In this document: positions 27,501 through 37,429 of the stretch, one piece after another
How the letters are laid out: each line of letters begins with the position of its first letter
Numbering within the stretch: the first letter of the stretch is position 1
From: Chrysomallon squamiferum
Taxonomy: Eukaryota > Mollusca > Gastropoda > Neomphalida > Peltospiridae
Assembly (NCBI GenBank): GCA_012295275.1
Contig: CM022665.1
Span: forward strand, 6,699,976-6,759,975
Direction of reading: 5' to 3'
DNA: 60,000 bases
Notes under the pieces: model-generated
What the model was told of the DNA's origin: nothing
The model's input: the letters and a program-made list of their open reading frames with translations, nothing else
The model's database searches: none
Program-made: the position numbers and the translations under genes

Positions 27501-30500
27501 CGTTTCTAATTTACAGTATTTGTCAGTTCACAAATAAGAGGAGTATGTTTCATTTCATGTCAGTTTAATCTCAAGTCATCTGTTACTTCTGCTTGCCGTA
27601 GTAAACAGTTTAAGTTGTACAGAGATAACAAAATGAATCAAGTTGGTTAAAGTGCCTCAGCTTTTATTATCACTTTTTTGTCTTGAGAACAACAACATTA
27701 CTTAAAACCGTCACAACAAAACTAATAGGATTTTATATGATCGTACAAAATTTCGGGAATAAATATAACTGCTTGTTTGACACTGAAAGATTTTTGCCTT
27801 ACAAGATATTTGTAATACTTAAAGCATGTTACTAAATTGCTTAAGATTTATCATTACATAAATATTTGAAAACTGTCATTAATTGGTTGGTGCACTTCCT
27901 GTGGAAATAATTAACTTACTATGCACTGTATGACCCATCATATATTAATACTTTTTTTTTTTTTTTTTTTTTTTTTAATAGCTACTGTAAACCTTATTCT
28001 GAATGTTCTGTGTGTTTTTTATGTGTCTGTCTCACCCAACTTTTTTCTATCTTCTTCTCTCTCTTTTTTGCTCTTTCTATCTCTACGTGTCCATGCATTT
28101 ATTTATTTATTTGTTTGTTTCTTTGTTTTCATGTTCAGGCATGTTTATGATGAAAATAATGTTTTTACTTATACCCTGTCAAAATATCTGGAGGTAAAAA
28201 GTATACATGATAATGGATCACTTTGGAGGTTCTAATGGATGATTTATTTTCCATGTTAAAATATTACTGTATTAAGCACCCAGTATTAAATTTAAATGTT
28301 AGCATTTTCTTTTAAACAAGAACAAAATCAAGGAAAAACATTTTTAGAGCAAATTTTTAATCAGTTTTATACAGTTTTTAAAATGTTATACTTTGCTATT
28401 GAGCATTTGTGTACTGGGTATTTTTTTAAATAAATACTTCTCTGTTTAATAAAAAAAAATGTTCATACTTTTATATTGCTTCACAGATTTATGATGTAGA
28501 AAATTGATTATTTTATGTATTTTTTAATTATTTCAGTATGATGCTGTAAGAATTAACCAGATATATGAGCAGGCAAAATGGGCGCTGATGGCCGAGGAAA
28601 TTGATTGCACCGAGGAGGAGATGTTGATGTTTGCAGCTTTGCAGGTAAAAAATCACAGCTATAAAAATCATTTTAGAAAAAAAAAAAATAGTATTGTAGT
28701 ATATCTTTCAATCAGTAATATTAGTTTAAAAAAACTTTTTCCAGACATTTTATAAAAATATTAAATCAAAGAAAAAAAAAAATCACGTATGTTACTGAAA
28801 TATTGCGAAACAAAGCAAAATGCATGAACTTGACAAACAGCATGACAGTTTAATATTTCAGTTTCTTGTTTTTGAAGGACTAAAGATTTATGTAGTGCAT
28901 AGATAGATCATAAAAAAATAAAAAAAATAAAAAATATCTGTAATATATTATTTATGTTCAGGAAATGACAACCTTTTTGATAATACATTTTTTTTTTTCA
29001 TTCTTGTTATTATATAAAATGCAGATTAATATCTATTCAGTGATTGTCTACTATATTATTTCATGTGACTTTTCAGTTACAAATTCAGCTACAGTCTGGT
29101 TTGCCCCAGCCTGATTTGGATCATTCGACAATGAACCAGACGGAAGAGGACGACATTGATGCCGCTCTCAAAGACTTGCAGGAATCACTTGAAGGCTCAT
29201 CAGTGTCTTCACCTGGTGACATCACTCACATACCAGAACTTTCAGACTACGTCAGATTTTTAAAGTTAGTTTCTTTTTCCTTTTTTTTTTTTTTTTTAGT
29301 TTGAAAAAACAACATAATTAGTACATTAAAAGGTGGACACTTGTAAGTCTAATAATATACAATGAAAACATTTTCTGCCAAAATGACTATCTCATTATTA
29401 TTATTTTTTTTTTTTTTTTTTGTAGACCAAAGAAACTGACACTGAAGAGTTACAAGAGATACTGGGCAACTTTCAAGGACACCCACATTGCCTTCTACAG
29501 AACAAGGGATGAGAGCTCTGGTCCACCAATAATGAGAATCAATGTCAAAGGTGCGTGCATTCTGCAAAAACATGACAGTCACATATATGTAAAAAGAAAA
29601 AAAATATACCAAAAATACTCAAAATGATTGATGTTCATGAAATAGCAGGTTAATAGTGCTGATGTTTTAGACAGAAATGCATTATTTTGATAATAAGAGC
29701 AGTATAGGAAAATTAATTTTAACGTAAAGTTAAATACAGATATCAGAACACAACACACAGAAGTTACAATTTGGTCTAACAGAGTGGTTTTGTTTTTATT
29801 AATAAGAAGCAGATGTTATCACCACATCCAGCATCTGATATAGGTGCTTTTGCCAAAATTACTGTAAATATATCTTCAGCCATATCTACGAGCAGGCTCC
29901 ACATGTCATGTTGCAACAGCAAGCCATTGGTACATCTCAAAACTACATTTCTTTTCAATTACAACTATGTTTATTAAAACTAGATCTCCAACAAGGTGAT
30001 GCATTCCAAATTTACATAATGTAATAATGTCATAAAATCTGTTTTCTGGAATATTGAAATAATAAACAGTTATCTAGATTTATAAACCATAGGGAACTGA
30101 ACAACAACATTTTAAAAAAACAAATCTGTAATCTTCCATGGCATGTGAAAAAAAAAAAAAAAACCTTTACATTTTTATAAAATTAGAAGTTATTTAAAAT
30201 GCTATATAAGAAAAGTAAGTATGTTGTTAAAATTTTATTTAATTCAATATCTCCTTGCTTTTTTGCAGTTTTAATTTTTTAACTTTTTTTTTTTTTTTTT
30301 TTTGAAGTTACATCCTATTCTTATTAACAATATACATTGTTGAAAACTTTATAACATCCCTGTTGGAGAAAACAAAACAAAAATAAGAGATAACAGGAAA
30401 TAATAACTTTTTCTGGAGAAGGTTAAATGCTAAATAGAAAGGAAATAATGACACTGTAAATGTAGCAGACTATTTGTTAGTAATTAATTCATTTTATGTT

Positions 30501-33500
30501 GTCATTGAAATGACAAGTCTGTATTGTAGTAACACATAGAAACAGGTTTATTTAAAAACAGTTGTGTTGGAATTGTTGAAAATCTTGCGTGTGTCATCCC
30601 CCATTACGACAGTATTCCACAAAAAAATAAAACAAATAAAAAGTCAGAACTCTGGGCCCCTATCCTGTTATTTAATTCAAATTTTGAAAAAGCTACAAAT
30701 GATAGTACCACTACCACAACTCTAATAATAATAATATAAAAAAATATATATATATATATAAAAATAAAAATTAAAAATAAGGTATAAATAAAAACAAATA
30801 AAAATAAAAAATAAATACAGATAAATAATAAAAATATAAATTCACAACAAATCATCACCATCTAAAACAGTCAGTTTTTTTATACATTTAAGTTAATTTA
30901 TTTTCACAGTAGTTTGGAGCATAAACTGATTGTTAGAATATTTTCATCTTGTATGGAATCATATGTAGCTTTAATACAACAAAAATACATATATAAAAAC
31001 GTACAAAATGATATCTCACTGGCTCTGGTGTGTTATTTTAACTATCTTGCTTGCCCCAAAACATTCAGGAATGATAGAAGCTCCAATTGGTTGGTTTATT
31101 CTGTGCAGCTATATTTTAATGTTATTTGTGACATAAGAAGAAGCTAGAGAATAACATATTCTTAAGTAATTACAGATGCAATAAATACAGTTTATGTAAC
31201 CATGCAGTTGTCTGCTTTCACTGTTGCACCTGAACCATTACCTAACAATATTCAAGATTTCTGGGAACTAACGAAGCTAGAGTTTCCATATTTATTATGT
31301 TAAAAATGTTATTATACTAGAAATAGTTTCTTTGTTTCAGTATTATAATATACGGGTTGGACCACACTAATCTGACATGCTTGGGACCAGATGGATGCAA
31401 GACCAGTGAAATTTAGGGTAAAAAAAAAAAAAATAAAAGACAAAATACTGTACTGTATTACTGATACCTACACAGCTTACATAGGCATAACCAATTCAGG
31501 CTTTTTGGACTAGTGCTAGTACTAGTTTTTTCAACACTGACACGTTTTGTAACAGTGTTAATGTCATGCCTTTATGTTTTGCTGCATTCCCACTACATGC
31601 AATACTTGCTGGTTGCTTAGCAGGCATTTTTAAGGGATAAAATACCAGTTAAAAATGGTAATGTCTGTACCTCTATAGCGGCATCAGCCACAGTAAATAA
31701 GCTGTGGCAGATATAAACAGTATGAGACGCTGCTGTGCTACAGCTGGGCAAGCAGCAGCCATACAGTCTAACAGCTACCAGATTCAAATCATCATCCTGG
31801 ACCACTGAAGGTGCCAGATTAGTGGAGTCCAACCTGTGCTTAAGAAACACATTTACTCTTCAGTTTTGTCTTACCATGAGAACATAATATTGGCAAGAAT
31901 GATGCAATGGAAACAGTTCAATTTATTTATATTTATTTGTTTAATATTAATTTTTTAGATTTCATTATTTCATTATTTTATTTTTTTGAGGTCTTGATTT
32001 CATACTTCATTCGTTTTTTTTTTCTTGTAGGTTTTTTTTTTTTGTTGTTTGTTATATTTCCCCCCAACCCACTTGTTTTCTTTTTTGTCAGCTGGATTAC
32101 TTACCGACAGCTGTTTATTTTTAACACCTGGTGAAAAGTAAAGAGTGAAATTAGATCAGGCAATGTTAACAGTAGAAGAGATGCTGTAGAGATAAACAGC
32201 ATTATCAGATGTACGGTTATCTAATGAGCATAGCCTTTGTAATCTTTACATTAGTTTTTTTTTTTTTTTTCTCAGGGGTATTACTGTTCAAATAGTCTTC
32301 ACTGCATAACAGCAATTATTTTCTAAGATAAAACAGTTTGAGCATTAGTGAATTTTCTTAACATCAGATTATTTAAAGTGGGAATGTTACGGTTTGCTTA
32401 TGGTCTATTAGCACATATGGTAGGATGAAAAATATTATGTATTGGGTTAAACAAAAGTTCATATTGTTTTTAAAGTGAAATCCAAAGACAACATTGAGAT
32501 ATTTGTACAAAGATTTCAACCACAAAAAATAGTCATTTTGTTCCATCTTTCAGAATATGTATACATCATATATTTCAAAAACATGCAAAACAAAATCACA
32601 TGTTCAAAATGTCACCTGTTGAAAAATGCTACAAACTTTTGTTTCAAACAAATACCTGCTAGTGAGAAATCACTGTGGACAGTGAGTTTTGGATTAATAT
32701 TTTATTTTGTGTTAAAATATTTCAACTTTTAAAAATTTATTTTTCAGGATGTGAGACTCAGCCTGATGTTAACCTAACATCTAAGAAATATGGAATAAAG
32801 CTCTTTGTTCCTAGTCCTGAAGGCATGCAAGAAATCTATCTTAGGTTTGAATTGGTGAGAAAATAATTCAATAGTTATTTTATTATTGTTATTATTATTA
32901 TTAATTTAAAAAAAAAAAAAAAATTAAATCAAGAATAAAGTTTAAATATTTTAAAGTTTTGCTCTTGCTTCTAGTATTATTATTATTTTTTTTTTTTTTC
33001 ACCTCTGTTTTGTTACAAATTGTTTACACAGTATTATGAAAAGGGGTGTGGGGGAAGATTGGTAAAAACAAAAACTCCCATAAGTCTACATCCCTTCCAC
33101 CAACAACAATCCAACACAACCACACCTTTTGGTCTCTTTTTCCTCTTTTTATTTTGTTAAATGGTTTCCATTTATTGTTTGTAGGAGGAACAGTACTGCA
33201 AGTGGATGACAGCCTGTAAGCTGGCATCCAAAGGAAAGACAATGGCTGACAGCTCGTATGAAGGAGAAGTGAAGACACTACAGAAATTTCTTAGCATGCA
33301 GCATCCTGATGTTTCTCACACAGTCAATCCTAATGAAGTCAACATCCAGGCCGATGACTTCATTGCTCCAAGATTCTTCAAAAAAATCAAAGCAAAATCA
33401 GTATGTTATATTTGTATTCATTAAATCTTGTATCATAAGATCATAAACTTTTTCCAGTTACACTAAATTCATATTTCTGATTTGCCAGTTAAATTATCAG

Positions 33501-34325
33501 TATCGTTCAAATGCAAATAATTGCATAGACTGTTTATATTTCAGACCTTTGTTTTTGAAAGTGAATATTTGTTTGATATTGTTATTGTTGTTATTTATAT
33601 ATATATATATATATGTATTGTATTTTAGCTTGTACAAAGGATAATGGATGGCCATGCTAATGTTCAGGATCTGACTCTGATAGAATCCAAACTTGCCTAC
33701 ATCAATGCCTGGCAGTCTCTTCCAGAGTATGGCATTACATACTTTGTCATGAAAATGGCCAACAACAAAAAAGAAGTAAGTTGTCTGTTTTCATTCAGAC
33801 AGGTTACAATCAAGTTTTAAAAAAATCTTTGTTACATCTATTTGTAAAAATACTGTCAAGTAATATAATTTGAGACGCAATGTTTTATAACCGTGGTTGA
33901 AGGATTAACTTGTGAATTTACAATAAGTGAAATTTCTTTATTTCATATTTTACATTATTGATAACCCAGCATTGTTGTTGTGCTGGGGTGTTATTAAACA
34001 TTCGCTTATTCATTTTTTTGTTTTTTCGTTTCAGGAGCTGATGGGAATTGCTAGTAACCGGATAATCCGAATGGATTTACATTCAGGTGACACAATTAAG
34101 ACCTGGCGATACAACACTCTGCAGTCCTGGCACGTGAACTGGGAAATTGACAATGTTATTCTTGACTTTGAAGAGGAGAAAGTAACTTTTTCCAGCTTGG
34201 GGGTTCCATGCAAAGTAATTCACGAGTTCATTGGAGGCTACATCTTCCTCTCTATGAGATCCCAAGAGAAAAATCAGTCACTGAATGAAGAACTATTTCA
34301 GAAGTTGACAGGAGGATGGTCTTGA
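883..34325 (+). CDS. FERMT2: Kindlin (fermitin family; UNC-112/Fit1 orthologue), 12 coding exons
   Basis: Complete gene. Twelve exons join in phase to 2103 nt, giving 700 residues; vertebrate kindlins are about 660-720. Kindlins bind beta-integrin cytoplasmic tails and, with talin, activate integrins at focal adhesions and muscle attachment sites. Visible domains are F0 (about 1-100, with [10 protein letters not shown] and [11 protein letters not shown]), F1 (about 105-275) interrupted by a loop with a Lys run at 154-158 followed by Ser/Pro/Asn-rich sequence, F2 (about 276-570) interrupted by a PH domain (about 397-497, [14 protein letters not shown]), and F3 (about 570-695, ending EEL-LTGGW). 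All introns are GT-AG. The symbol follows the vertebrate paralogue; one invertebrate kindlin usually corresponds to all three vertebrate genes. Noted variation: the Gln of the F3 integrin-binding QW pair is Ser here (S635, W636). Confidence 0.97.
1693..1754. repeat. (TA)n microsatellite
   Basis: Imperfect TA dinucleotide tract, following a short GT run. Confidence 0.9.
6093..6124. repeat. (TA)n microsatellite
   Basis: Sixteen uninterrupted TA units in intron 1. Confidence 0.9.
7141..7182. repeat. (TG)n microsatellite
   Basis: About 21 perfect TG units, followed at 7233-7252 by a complementary (AC)n run. The pair could form a cruciform or hairpin of alternating purine-pyrimidine DNA. Confidence 0.92.
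11470..11710. repeat. Diverged tandem duplication (about 118-bp unit, two copies)
   Basis: Copy one (about 11475-11590) and copy two (about 11598-11710) share in order: AATGTGAAATATTC, then AGGTTTATAATGGAGAAACT or AAGTTTATAATGAAGAAACT, then a FAGAA-A-AATT-like block and a TTTCA-AGTTCA block. Indels and substitutions show the duplication is old. Confidence 0.6.
12529..12613. repeat. Short direct repeat (about 24 bp, two copies)
   Basis: CAGTATTCATTTATTTTCC followed by TAAT occurs at about 12529 and again at about 12591, in both cases preceded by AGA or AGG. Spacing is about 61 bp. Confidence 0.7.
16071..16116 (+). mobile_element. Single pogo/Tigger-like transposon terminus
   Basis: TA followed by CAGGTTGACCGTCCATTATC and CACAACTCTGAAAAGCTTTG. 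A TA target followed by CAGGTTGAC and ATTATCC is the usual start of pogo/Tigger-type inverted repeats. No matching inverted end was found downstream, so this is a fragment or a chance-degraded element. Confidence 0.45.
19821..20054 (+). CDS. FERMT2: Kindlin exon 2 (residues 49-126, F0/F1)
   Basis: Acceptor TCATTTTCAG, donor G|GTATGA, phase 1 at both ends. Encodes the diagnostic kindlin stretch [20 protein letters not shown] and FTPMHK, then the beginning of F1 ([19 protein letters not shown]). Confidence 0.97.
20055..23253 (+). other. Kindlin intron 2 (3.2 kb)
   Basis: AT-rich intron with a poly-T tract near 20168, an (ATT)n microsatellite and an (AC)n tract near 21762. No exon or recognisable transposon seen. 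Confidence 0.85.
21498..21529. repeat. (TTA)n microsatellite
   Basis: About ten perfect TTA units. Confidence 0.9.
23254..23468 (+). CDS. FERMT2: Kindlin exon 3 (residues 127-198, F1 and loop)
   Basis: Acceptor TTTTTACTTAG, donor TCA|GTAAGT. Begins IRHPEELSL, the family signature that follows the F0/F1 boundary, then enters the F1 loop: five lysines at 154-158 (family role: acidic phospholipid binding), a His-rich patch and SP pairs. Confidence 0.96.
23469..24025 (+). other. Kindlin intron 3
   Basis: 557-bp GT-AG intron lying inside the F1-loop coding part. Nothing recognisable. Confidence 0.85.
24026..24249 (+). CDS. FERMT2: Kindlin exon 4 (residues 199-272, Ser/Pro/Asn-rich F1 loop)
   Basis: Acceptor TTGTTTTCAG, donor GC|GTAAGT. 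Continues the disordered F1 loop with two SPYN units and many S-P pairs, then returns to folded F1 at [12 protein letters not shown]. The loop is the least conserved part of kindlins and a plausible phosphorylation region. Confidence 0.95.
24250..25283 (+). other. Kindlin intron 4
   Basis: 1.03-kb GT-AG intron. Short open frames exist but none is flanked by good splice signals or resembles a known protein. Confidence 0.85.
25284..25386 (+). CDS. FERMT2: Kindlin exon 5 (residues 273-307, F1/F2)
   Basis: Acceptor TTATTTCAG, donor AAG|GTATAT. Encodes the near-invariant [11 protein letters not shown] followed by [14 protein letters not shown], which in other kindlins joins directly to the next exon's YDA-RINQ. 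No coding exon is therefore missing across intron 5. Confidence 0.97.
25609..25882. repeat. Left copy of long direct repeat flanking a LINE
   Basis: Shares ACATTCTCTGCA, GAATATTTAAAAACA, TGAACCATGTA-AAGTACTAG, GACAGTGGAAA and GGGAAATATTTTG in the same order with 26981-27158. This copy has about 85 bp extra (poly-T onward, about 25771-25855) and a 17-bp extra block. It ends just where the LINE begins. Confidence 0.7.
25890..26980 (+). mobile_element. 5'-truncated non-LTR retrotransposon (LINE), degenerate
   Basis: The + frame reads [20 protein letters not shown], then [43 protein letters not shown] and FGLRIQHFL. This is the segment just after the reverse transcriptase in Jockey/I/CR1-like LINEs that also carry RNase H. 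Further on, [17 protein letters not shown] then, after an in-frame [22 protein letters not shown] and a stop near 26797 match the C-terminus of such ORF2 proteins. The RNase H catalytic core is not legible. A 3' UTR follows, ending in a CCAGCA/TGCTGGG hairpin and ATTAAACATTCATTCATTC. The element begins abruptly near 25890, a typical 5' truncation, and cannot be active. Confidence 0.85.
26981..27158. repeat. Right copy of long direct repeat flanking a LINE
   Basis: Starts immediately after the LINE's ATTC tail and aligns colinearly with 25609-25882, so the LINE sits between the two copies. Ends before a poly-T run. Confidence 0.7.
28537..28644 (+). CDS. FERMT2: Kindlin exon 6 (residues 308-343, F2)
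   Basis: Acceptor TTATTTCAG, donor CAG|GTAAAA, phase 0 at both ends. Encodes [17 protein letters not shown] and the acidic [13 protein letters not shown], the first helices of F2. Confidence 0.97.
28645..29076 (+). other. Kindlin intron 6
   Basis: 432-bp AT-rich GT-AG intron with A-rich runs. Nothing else seen. Confidence 0.85.
29077..29264 (+). CDS. FERMT2: Kindlin exon 7 (residues 344-405, F2 to PH linker)
   Basis: Acceptor GACTTTTCAG, donor AA|GTTAGT. Encodes the acidic linker ([15 protein letters not shown]) and the PH entry motif [14 protein letters not shown]. The first base of the split Lys codon pair is supplied here and completed by exon 8. Confidence 0.95.
29426..29550 (+). CDS. 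FERMT2: Kindlin exon 8 (residues 406-447, PH domain)
   Basis: Acceptor poly-T then TGTAG, donor G|GTGCGT. Encodes the PH-domain N-terminal strands ([19 protein letters not shown]). Basic residues here form the phosphoinositide-binding face in the family. Confidence 0.96.
29551..32747 (+). other. Kindlin intron 8 (3.2 kb)
   Basis: Splits the PH domain coding sequence. Holds a pogo-like foldback element, A/T homopolymers and (TA)n or (AAAT)n-like tracts near 30730-30840. No host exon recognised. Confidence 0.85.
31353..31836. mobile_element. Non-autonomous pogo/Tigger-like element (MITE)
   Basis: Left end (after TA) CGGGTTGGACCACACTAATC then TGACATGCTTGGGACCAGA. The reverse complement of the right end reads CAGGTTGGACTCCACTAATC then TGGCACCTTCAGTGGTCCAG. 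These are inverted repeats of about 45-50 bp, and the CATGCTTGGGACCAGA block is typical of pogo/Tigger family ends. The 484-bp interior has no transposase. The right TA target copy is lost, so the insertion is old. Confidence 0.7.
32748..32854 (+). CDS. FERMT2: Kindlin exon 9 (residues 448-483, PH domain)
   Basis: Acceptor TATTTTTCAG, donor TTG|GTGAGA. Encodes [20 protein letters not shown] and [11 protein letters not shown], the central PH strands. Confidence 0.96.
32855..33184 (+). other. Kindlin intron 9
   Basis: 330-bp GT-AG intron with (ATT)n and poly-A/poly-T tracts. Nothing else seen. Confidence 0.85.
33185..33400 (+). CDS. FERMT2: Kindlin exon 10 (residues 484-555, PH end and F2)
   Basis: Acceptor TTGTTTGTAG, donor TCA|GTATGT. 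Encodes the PH C-terminal helix ([19 protein letters not shown]) and F2 with FLSMQHP and FIAPRFFKK. Confidence 0.97.
33629..33775 (+). CDS. FERMT2: Kindlin exon 11 (residues 556-604, F2/F3)
   Basis: Acceptor GTATTTTAG, donor GAA|GTAAGT. Encodes [18 protein letters not shown] and [13 protein letters not shown], the start of the PTB-like F3 subdomain. Confidence 0.97.
33961..34013 (+). mobile_element. LINE/SINE 3' tail copy beside kindlin exon 12
   Basis: ACCCAGCA-TTGTTGT-TGCTGGGGT hairpin, then TATTAAACATTCGCTTATTC. It matches the last 55 bp of the LINE in intron 5 (CCAGCA...TGCTGGGATGTCATTAAACATTCATTC). Only the tail is present. It ends about 20 nt before the exon 12 acceptor. Confidence 0.65.
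34035..34325 (+). CDS. FERMT2: Kindlin exon 12 (residues 605-700, F3 and stop)
   Basis: Acceptor TCGTTTCAG, stop TGA at 34323. Contains [20 protein letters not shown] (integrin-tail pocket; usual QW is SW here), [12 protein letters not shown] and the terminal LTGGWS. The polypyrimidine tract of this exon directly follows a retrotransposon tail. Confidence 0.97.
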   Translation, partial: ELMGIASNRIIRMDLHSGDTIKTWRYNTLQSWHVNWEIDNVILDFEEEKVTFSSLGVPCKVIHEFIGGYIFLSMRSQEKNQSLNEELFQKLTGGWS

Positions 34326-34349
34326 GAAAACTTTTTCGTTTTTTTTTAC

Positions 34350-34352
<3 letters not shown>

Positions 34353-34389
<37 letters not shown>

Positions 34390-34406
34390 ATCTATATATA
34401 TATATA
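34353..34406. repeat. (AT)n microsatellite in kindlin 3' UTR
   Basis: Begins about 28 bp after the kindlin stop codon, with a TCTATC interruption. Its transcript would be a self-complementary AU stretch. Confidence 0.9.
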
Positions 34407-34675
34407 AACTTTTTCCAGAATGTATACATGCAAATAATAGTGCCTATATCAAAATGTAATTGCCAAGAAAACCACCATTTTGTAGTAAAAGAGATTTGTT
34501 TCAATAAGACATTTATGAAGCAGCATTTTATTTGTTTTGCAGCTATTGTTGCTTAAATATACTCATCATTATTAAAATTCAGTCAATTTAATGACTTTAT
34601 TTAATTTTAAATATATAATAATGATGTCACATTGTCTTAATGCCAAGACCAAGTAAAAACTGAATGTAAATCAAA

Positions 34676-34681
34676 AATAAA
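34676..34681 (+). terminator. Candidate kindlin poly-A signal AATAAA (proximal)
   Basis: First AATAAA after the kindlin stop, about 350 nt into the 3' UTR. Further AATAAA at 34976 and, in a good context (GTTAATAAAATGCATTG), at 36878. Which is used cannot be told here. Confidence 0.3.
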
Positions 34682-35536
34682 AATATAACTTTTTTTTTTA
34701 TATATTGAACTTTAAGAATTTACACTTTATAAAATTCAGTATATACTAATTTAGTTCTAAAATAATATATATATACTGCTTTCTTCTTTTTAAATATTAA
34801 CTTTAGTATCATAATAATGTTTTCTGTTAAAATGATTTAAAACTGACATATATTTAATGCATACTACTCAATGCCTTGTTTAACTGTGAATTTCTATTCA
34901 ATATAAAACAAGGCTTGATTAGTTAAAATGTGTATCTTATTTTGTGTATTCTTACACAAAACAAATTTCAGATTAAATAAAATAGTCAGTTTCTAAAATG
35001 TTATTTGACAAAAAGTGCTATTACTTTCAAACTAGTTCCCAGGTTAGGAAATAGTACCAGACAATACAAACTGGTTATTGGCAAATTAATGGTTTTGTCT
35101 CAGACTGCATGTTTTGAGAACAAATGTAATCAGTACAGAATGTTTCTGACTTAGTGATACTTGTAACTATTAACTTTTGAAAATGTTGCCACGTCTGCAA
35201 ATAACCTGTATAATACTATTTACACTGGTACTGCTGTGTTTATACTGTTTGTTGTAGACTTCACTGATTATTGTACAGGATTATTACTGAGTGCTCTTCT
35301 TTCAGCATGAACATATAATCAGTGATGTTTTCATTGGTGCTGCAGAGTCAGAGAGAATGATCAAACACTTCAGTAAATCGTGAACACAGATGCCTGGAAT
35401 GACATTATAGTGTTTGGTGTTGATATCAGACATATACTTTCATAAGTTAACACTGACTCTTCATCAGGATGAAGTATGTAGGTTAGAATAGTGGCTTTTG
35501 TTGAATTTGGAACAGTTTCCTCTTGTTGATTTTTAC

Positions 35537-35539
<3 letters not shown>

Positions 35540-35581
<42 letters not shown>
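35540..35581. repeat. Poly-A run (about 42 bases)
   Basis: Preceded by ordinary-complexity sequence (about 35340-35539) ending TTTTTACCAGC and followed by an A/G-rich stretch. It may be a retroposed tail, or simple expansion. Confidence 0.8.
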
Positions 35582-35584
<3 letters not shown>

Positions 35585-37374
35585 TAAAAGAAAAAAGAAA
35601 GAAAAAAAACAAATTGAAGTGTTTGTCAAGTTGTTGAAATTGCTTGTCATTATACAATGACTGATGTATTTTATTATTATGGATGGTATTAGAAAGGCAT
35701 GGTGTAAGCATCAGATCATCTTATTGTTTAAATATGACACAAACCTAAGTCTAGCAGTTGGACTGCTTATGCTTTTAAAGAAATAATAAAGTTAACTCCT
35801 TGCAGAAATAAAATCGTCGAGTTGATTTCTTAACTTTTTAAAAGCTAGTCTTTTTCACTGCTTTGACTGATGGGGAATGTTCAAAATGGTGCTGTGTAAA
35901 TTATCTTGTTGCATATATATTGTAGTTTTAACTGTTTTAACTGTACATCTTGTTCTAAAGCGTGTACAGATAACTGACAAATGAAAACATTTATTAGGAG
36001 AAAAATCATTATATGAATTGTGTTATTTGCTTTGAAATAGCTAATATATATTGTAATTTTAGAGGCCTGCATGACACTTTCTAATATTATTATAGTAATG
36101 TACAGTATTTATGATTATAATGTTATGTAATCATATACAGATGACAGTTTGGTAATATAATATTTGATAAATATTAACTGTTTCTTTCATTTTTAATCAA
36201 TATTTATGTATTAATAAATATATCTCTGTCAAAATTTATTTTTACATATTTTAAACCCATTTTAATTTGTAACAGTTATAATAAACAATTGATTTATAAA
36301 ACATGGGTCCTGAAAATGCATATATTACTAATAACATGAAATGTTTTTATCATTACTGTAGTAACAAACAAATCTGTTTTTAAAATACTTTACTGAAGTT
36401 TGTCAAATGTAGTGATTTATATAGATAAATTTATCTCAGTAAATATGTGGATATGTTTTGTAGAGAGAAGTAGCTCTAAGAGAGCCTATGTATATTAAAT
36501 ATTTGTTTGTTTTTTTCTTTTCTTTTTAAATGTGGCTTAGTAGAATGAGATTATTACTTTCTTCTTTTTTCCTTTTTTAACCCTATACAAGTGTAATTTT
36601 TTTTTTTTTTTTTTTTTTTTTTTCACAAAAATTAGTAATATACTTGGAAAATGTGATTGTTTCAATTTTTATTTTTTTTTTTCAATGAGGTTCAGACTAT
36701 GAATAGGCTGATTTTACTATGTTTTTTTTTTTTGAATTTTTTTAGCAGCTATGAGTGTTATTTATTATTTGTGTTACATATGCCAGGAAGTGCATGTTGT
36801 TATAAAGTAGTTTTATGTTCAGTTACCTGTAAATATATTATTGTTTAGACTTTGCATAATTCTGTCATCAAAATGTTAATAAAATGCATTGAAATAAGTC
36901 AGAATATTATTTTTTATTACCTCAATCAAACAAGCAATATTACCATTTGATCTTCTTTATATTAATCAGTAAATTATTTCAGTAATATGAATTTCACTTA
37001 CATATGTTTACTTACTGGTATCAAATTACAATGCTTCTCCTTCCATTAACCCAGTCTCTAAAATCATTAATTCTTCTTTTAATAATAATATAATTTACTT
37101 GCATTTCTTTTGATTAATCCAATGTCTAAAATGTATTATTCTTTCAATAACATAATTATTCACTTACACATATTTCTTTATTATTATGAAATTATATTGT
37201 TTTTCTACACTTACACCTTTGTGAAGTTTCATTTTTAGTGTTTCTTAAACTTTGAATTTTAATCATGCATTAATATTTTAATTCATACATATATATTACA
37301 CATTATACAAAGAGACATGTACCTGAATAACCATTCTACCTACCTCTTCAGTGCTTGGTCTAGATCAAACAGTG

Positions 37375-37429
37375 TGGCTGTTGTAGAAGTGCTTCACAAC
37401 AGCTCACTCTGATTAGCATGTTAATTTTC
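37375..37429 (+). repeat. Hairpin-family repeat, half copy in intergenic region
   Basis: GTGGCTGTTGTAGAAGTGCT followed by TCACAACAGCTCACTCTGAT and TAGCATGTTAATTTTC. Matches 48652-48706 and both arms of the 44052-44144 hairpin. Confidence 0.75.

Larger units (their letters stand above)
25387..28536 (+). other. Kindlin intron 5 (3.15 kb)
   Basis: Roughly half is the LINE and its flanking repeats. The remainder is AT-rich with poly-T tracts near 27162 and 27952. No host exon seen. Confidence 0.85.

Noticed and set aside
29776-29958. 60-residue minus-strand frame in kindlin intron 8 with fairly mixed composition
   Set aside because: No family recognised, and no convincing acceptor/donor pair in phase around it.
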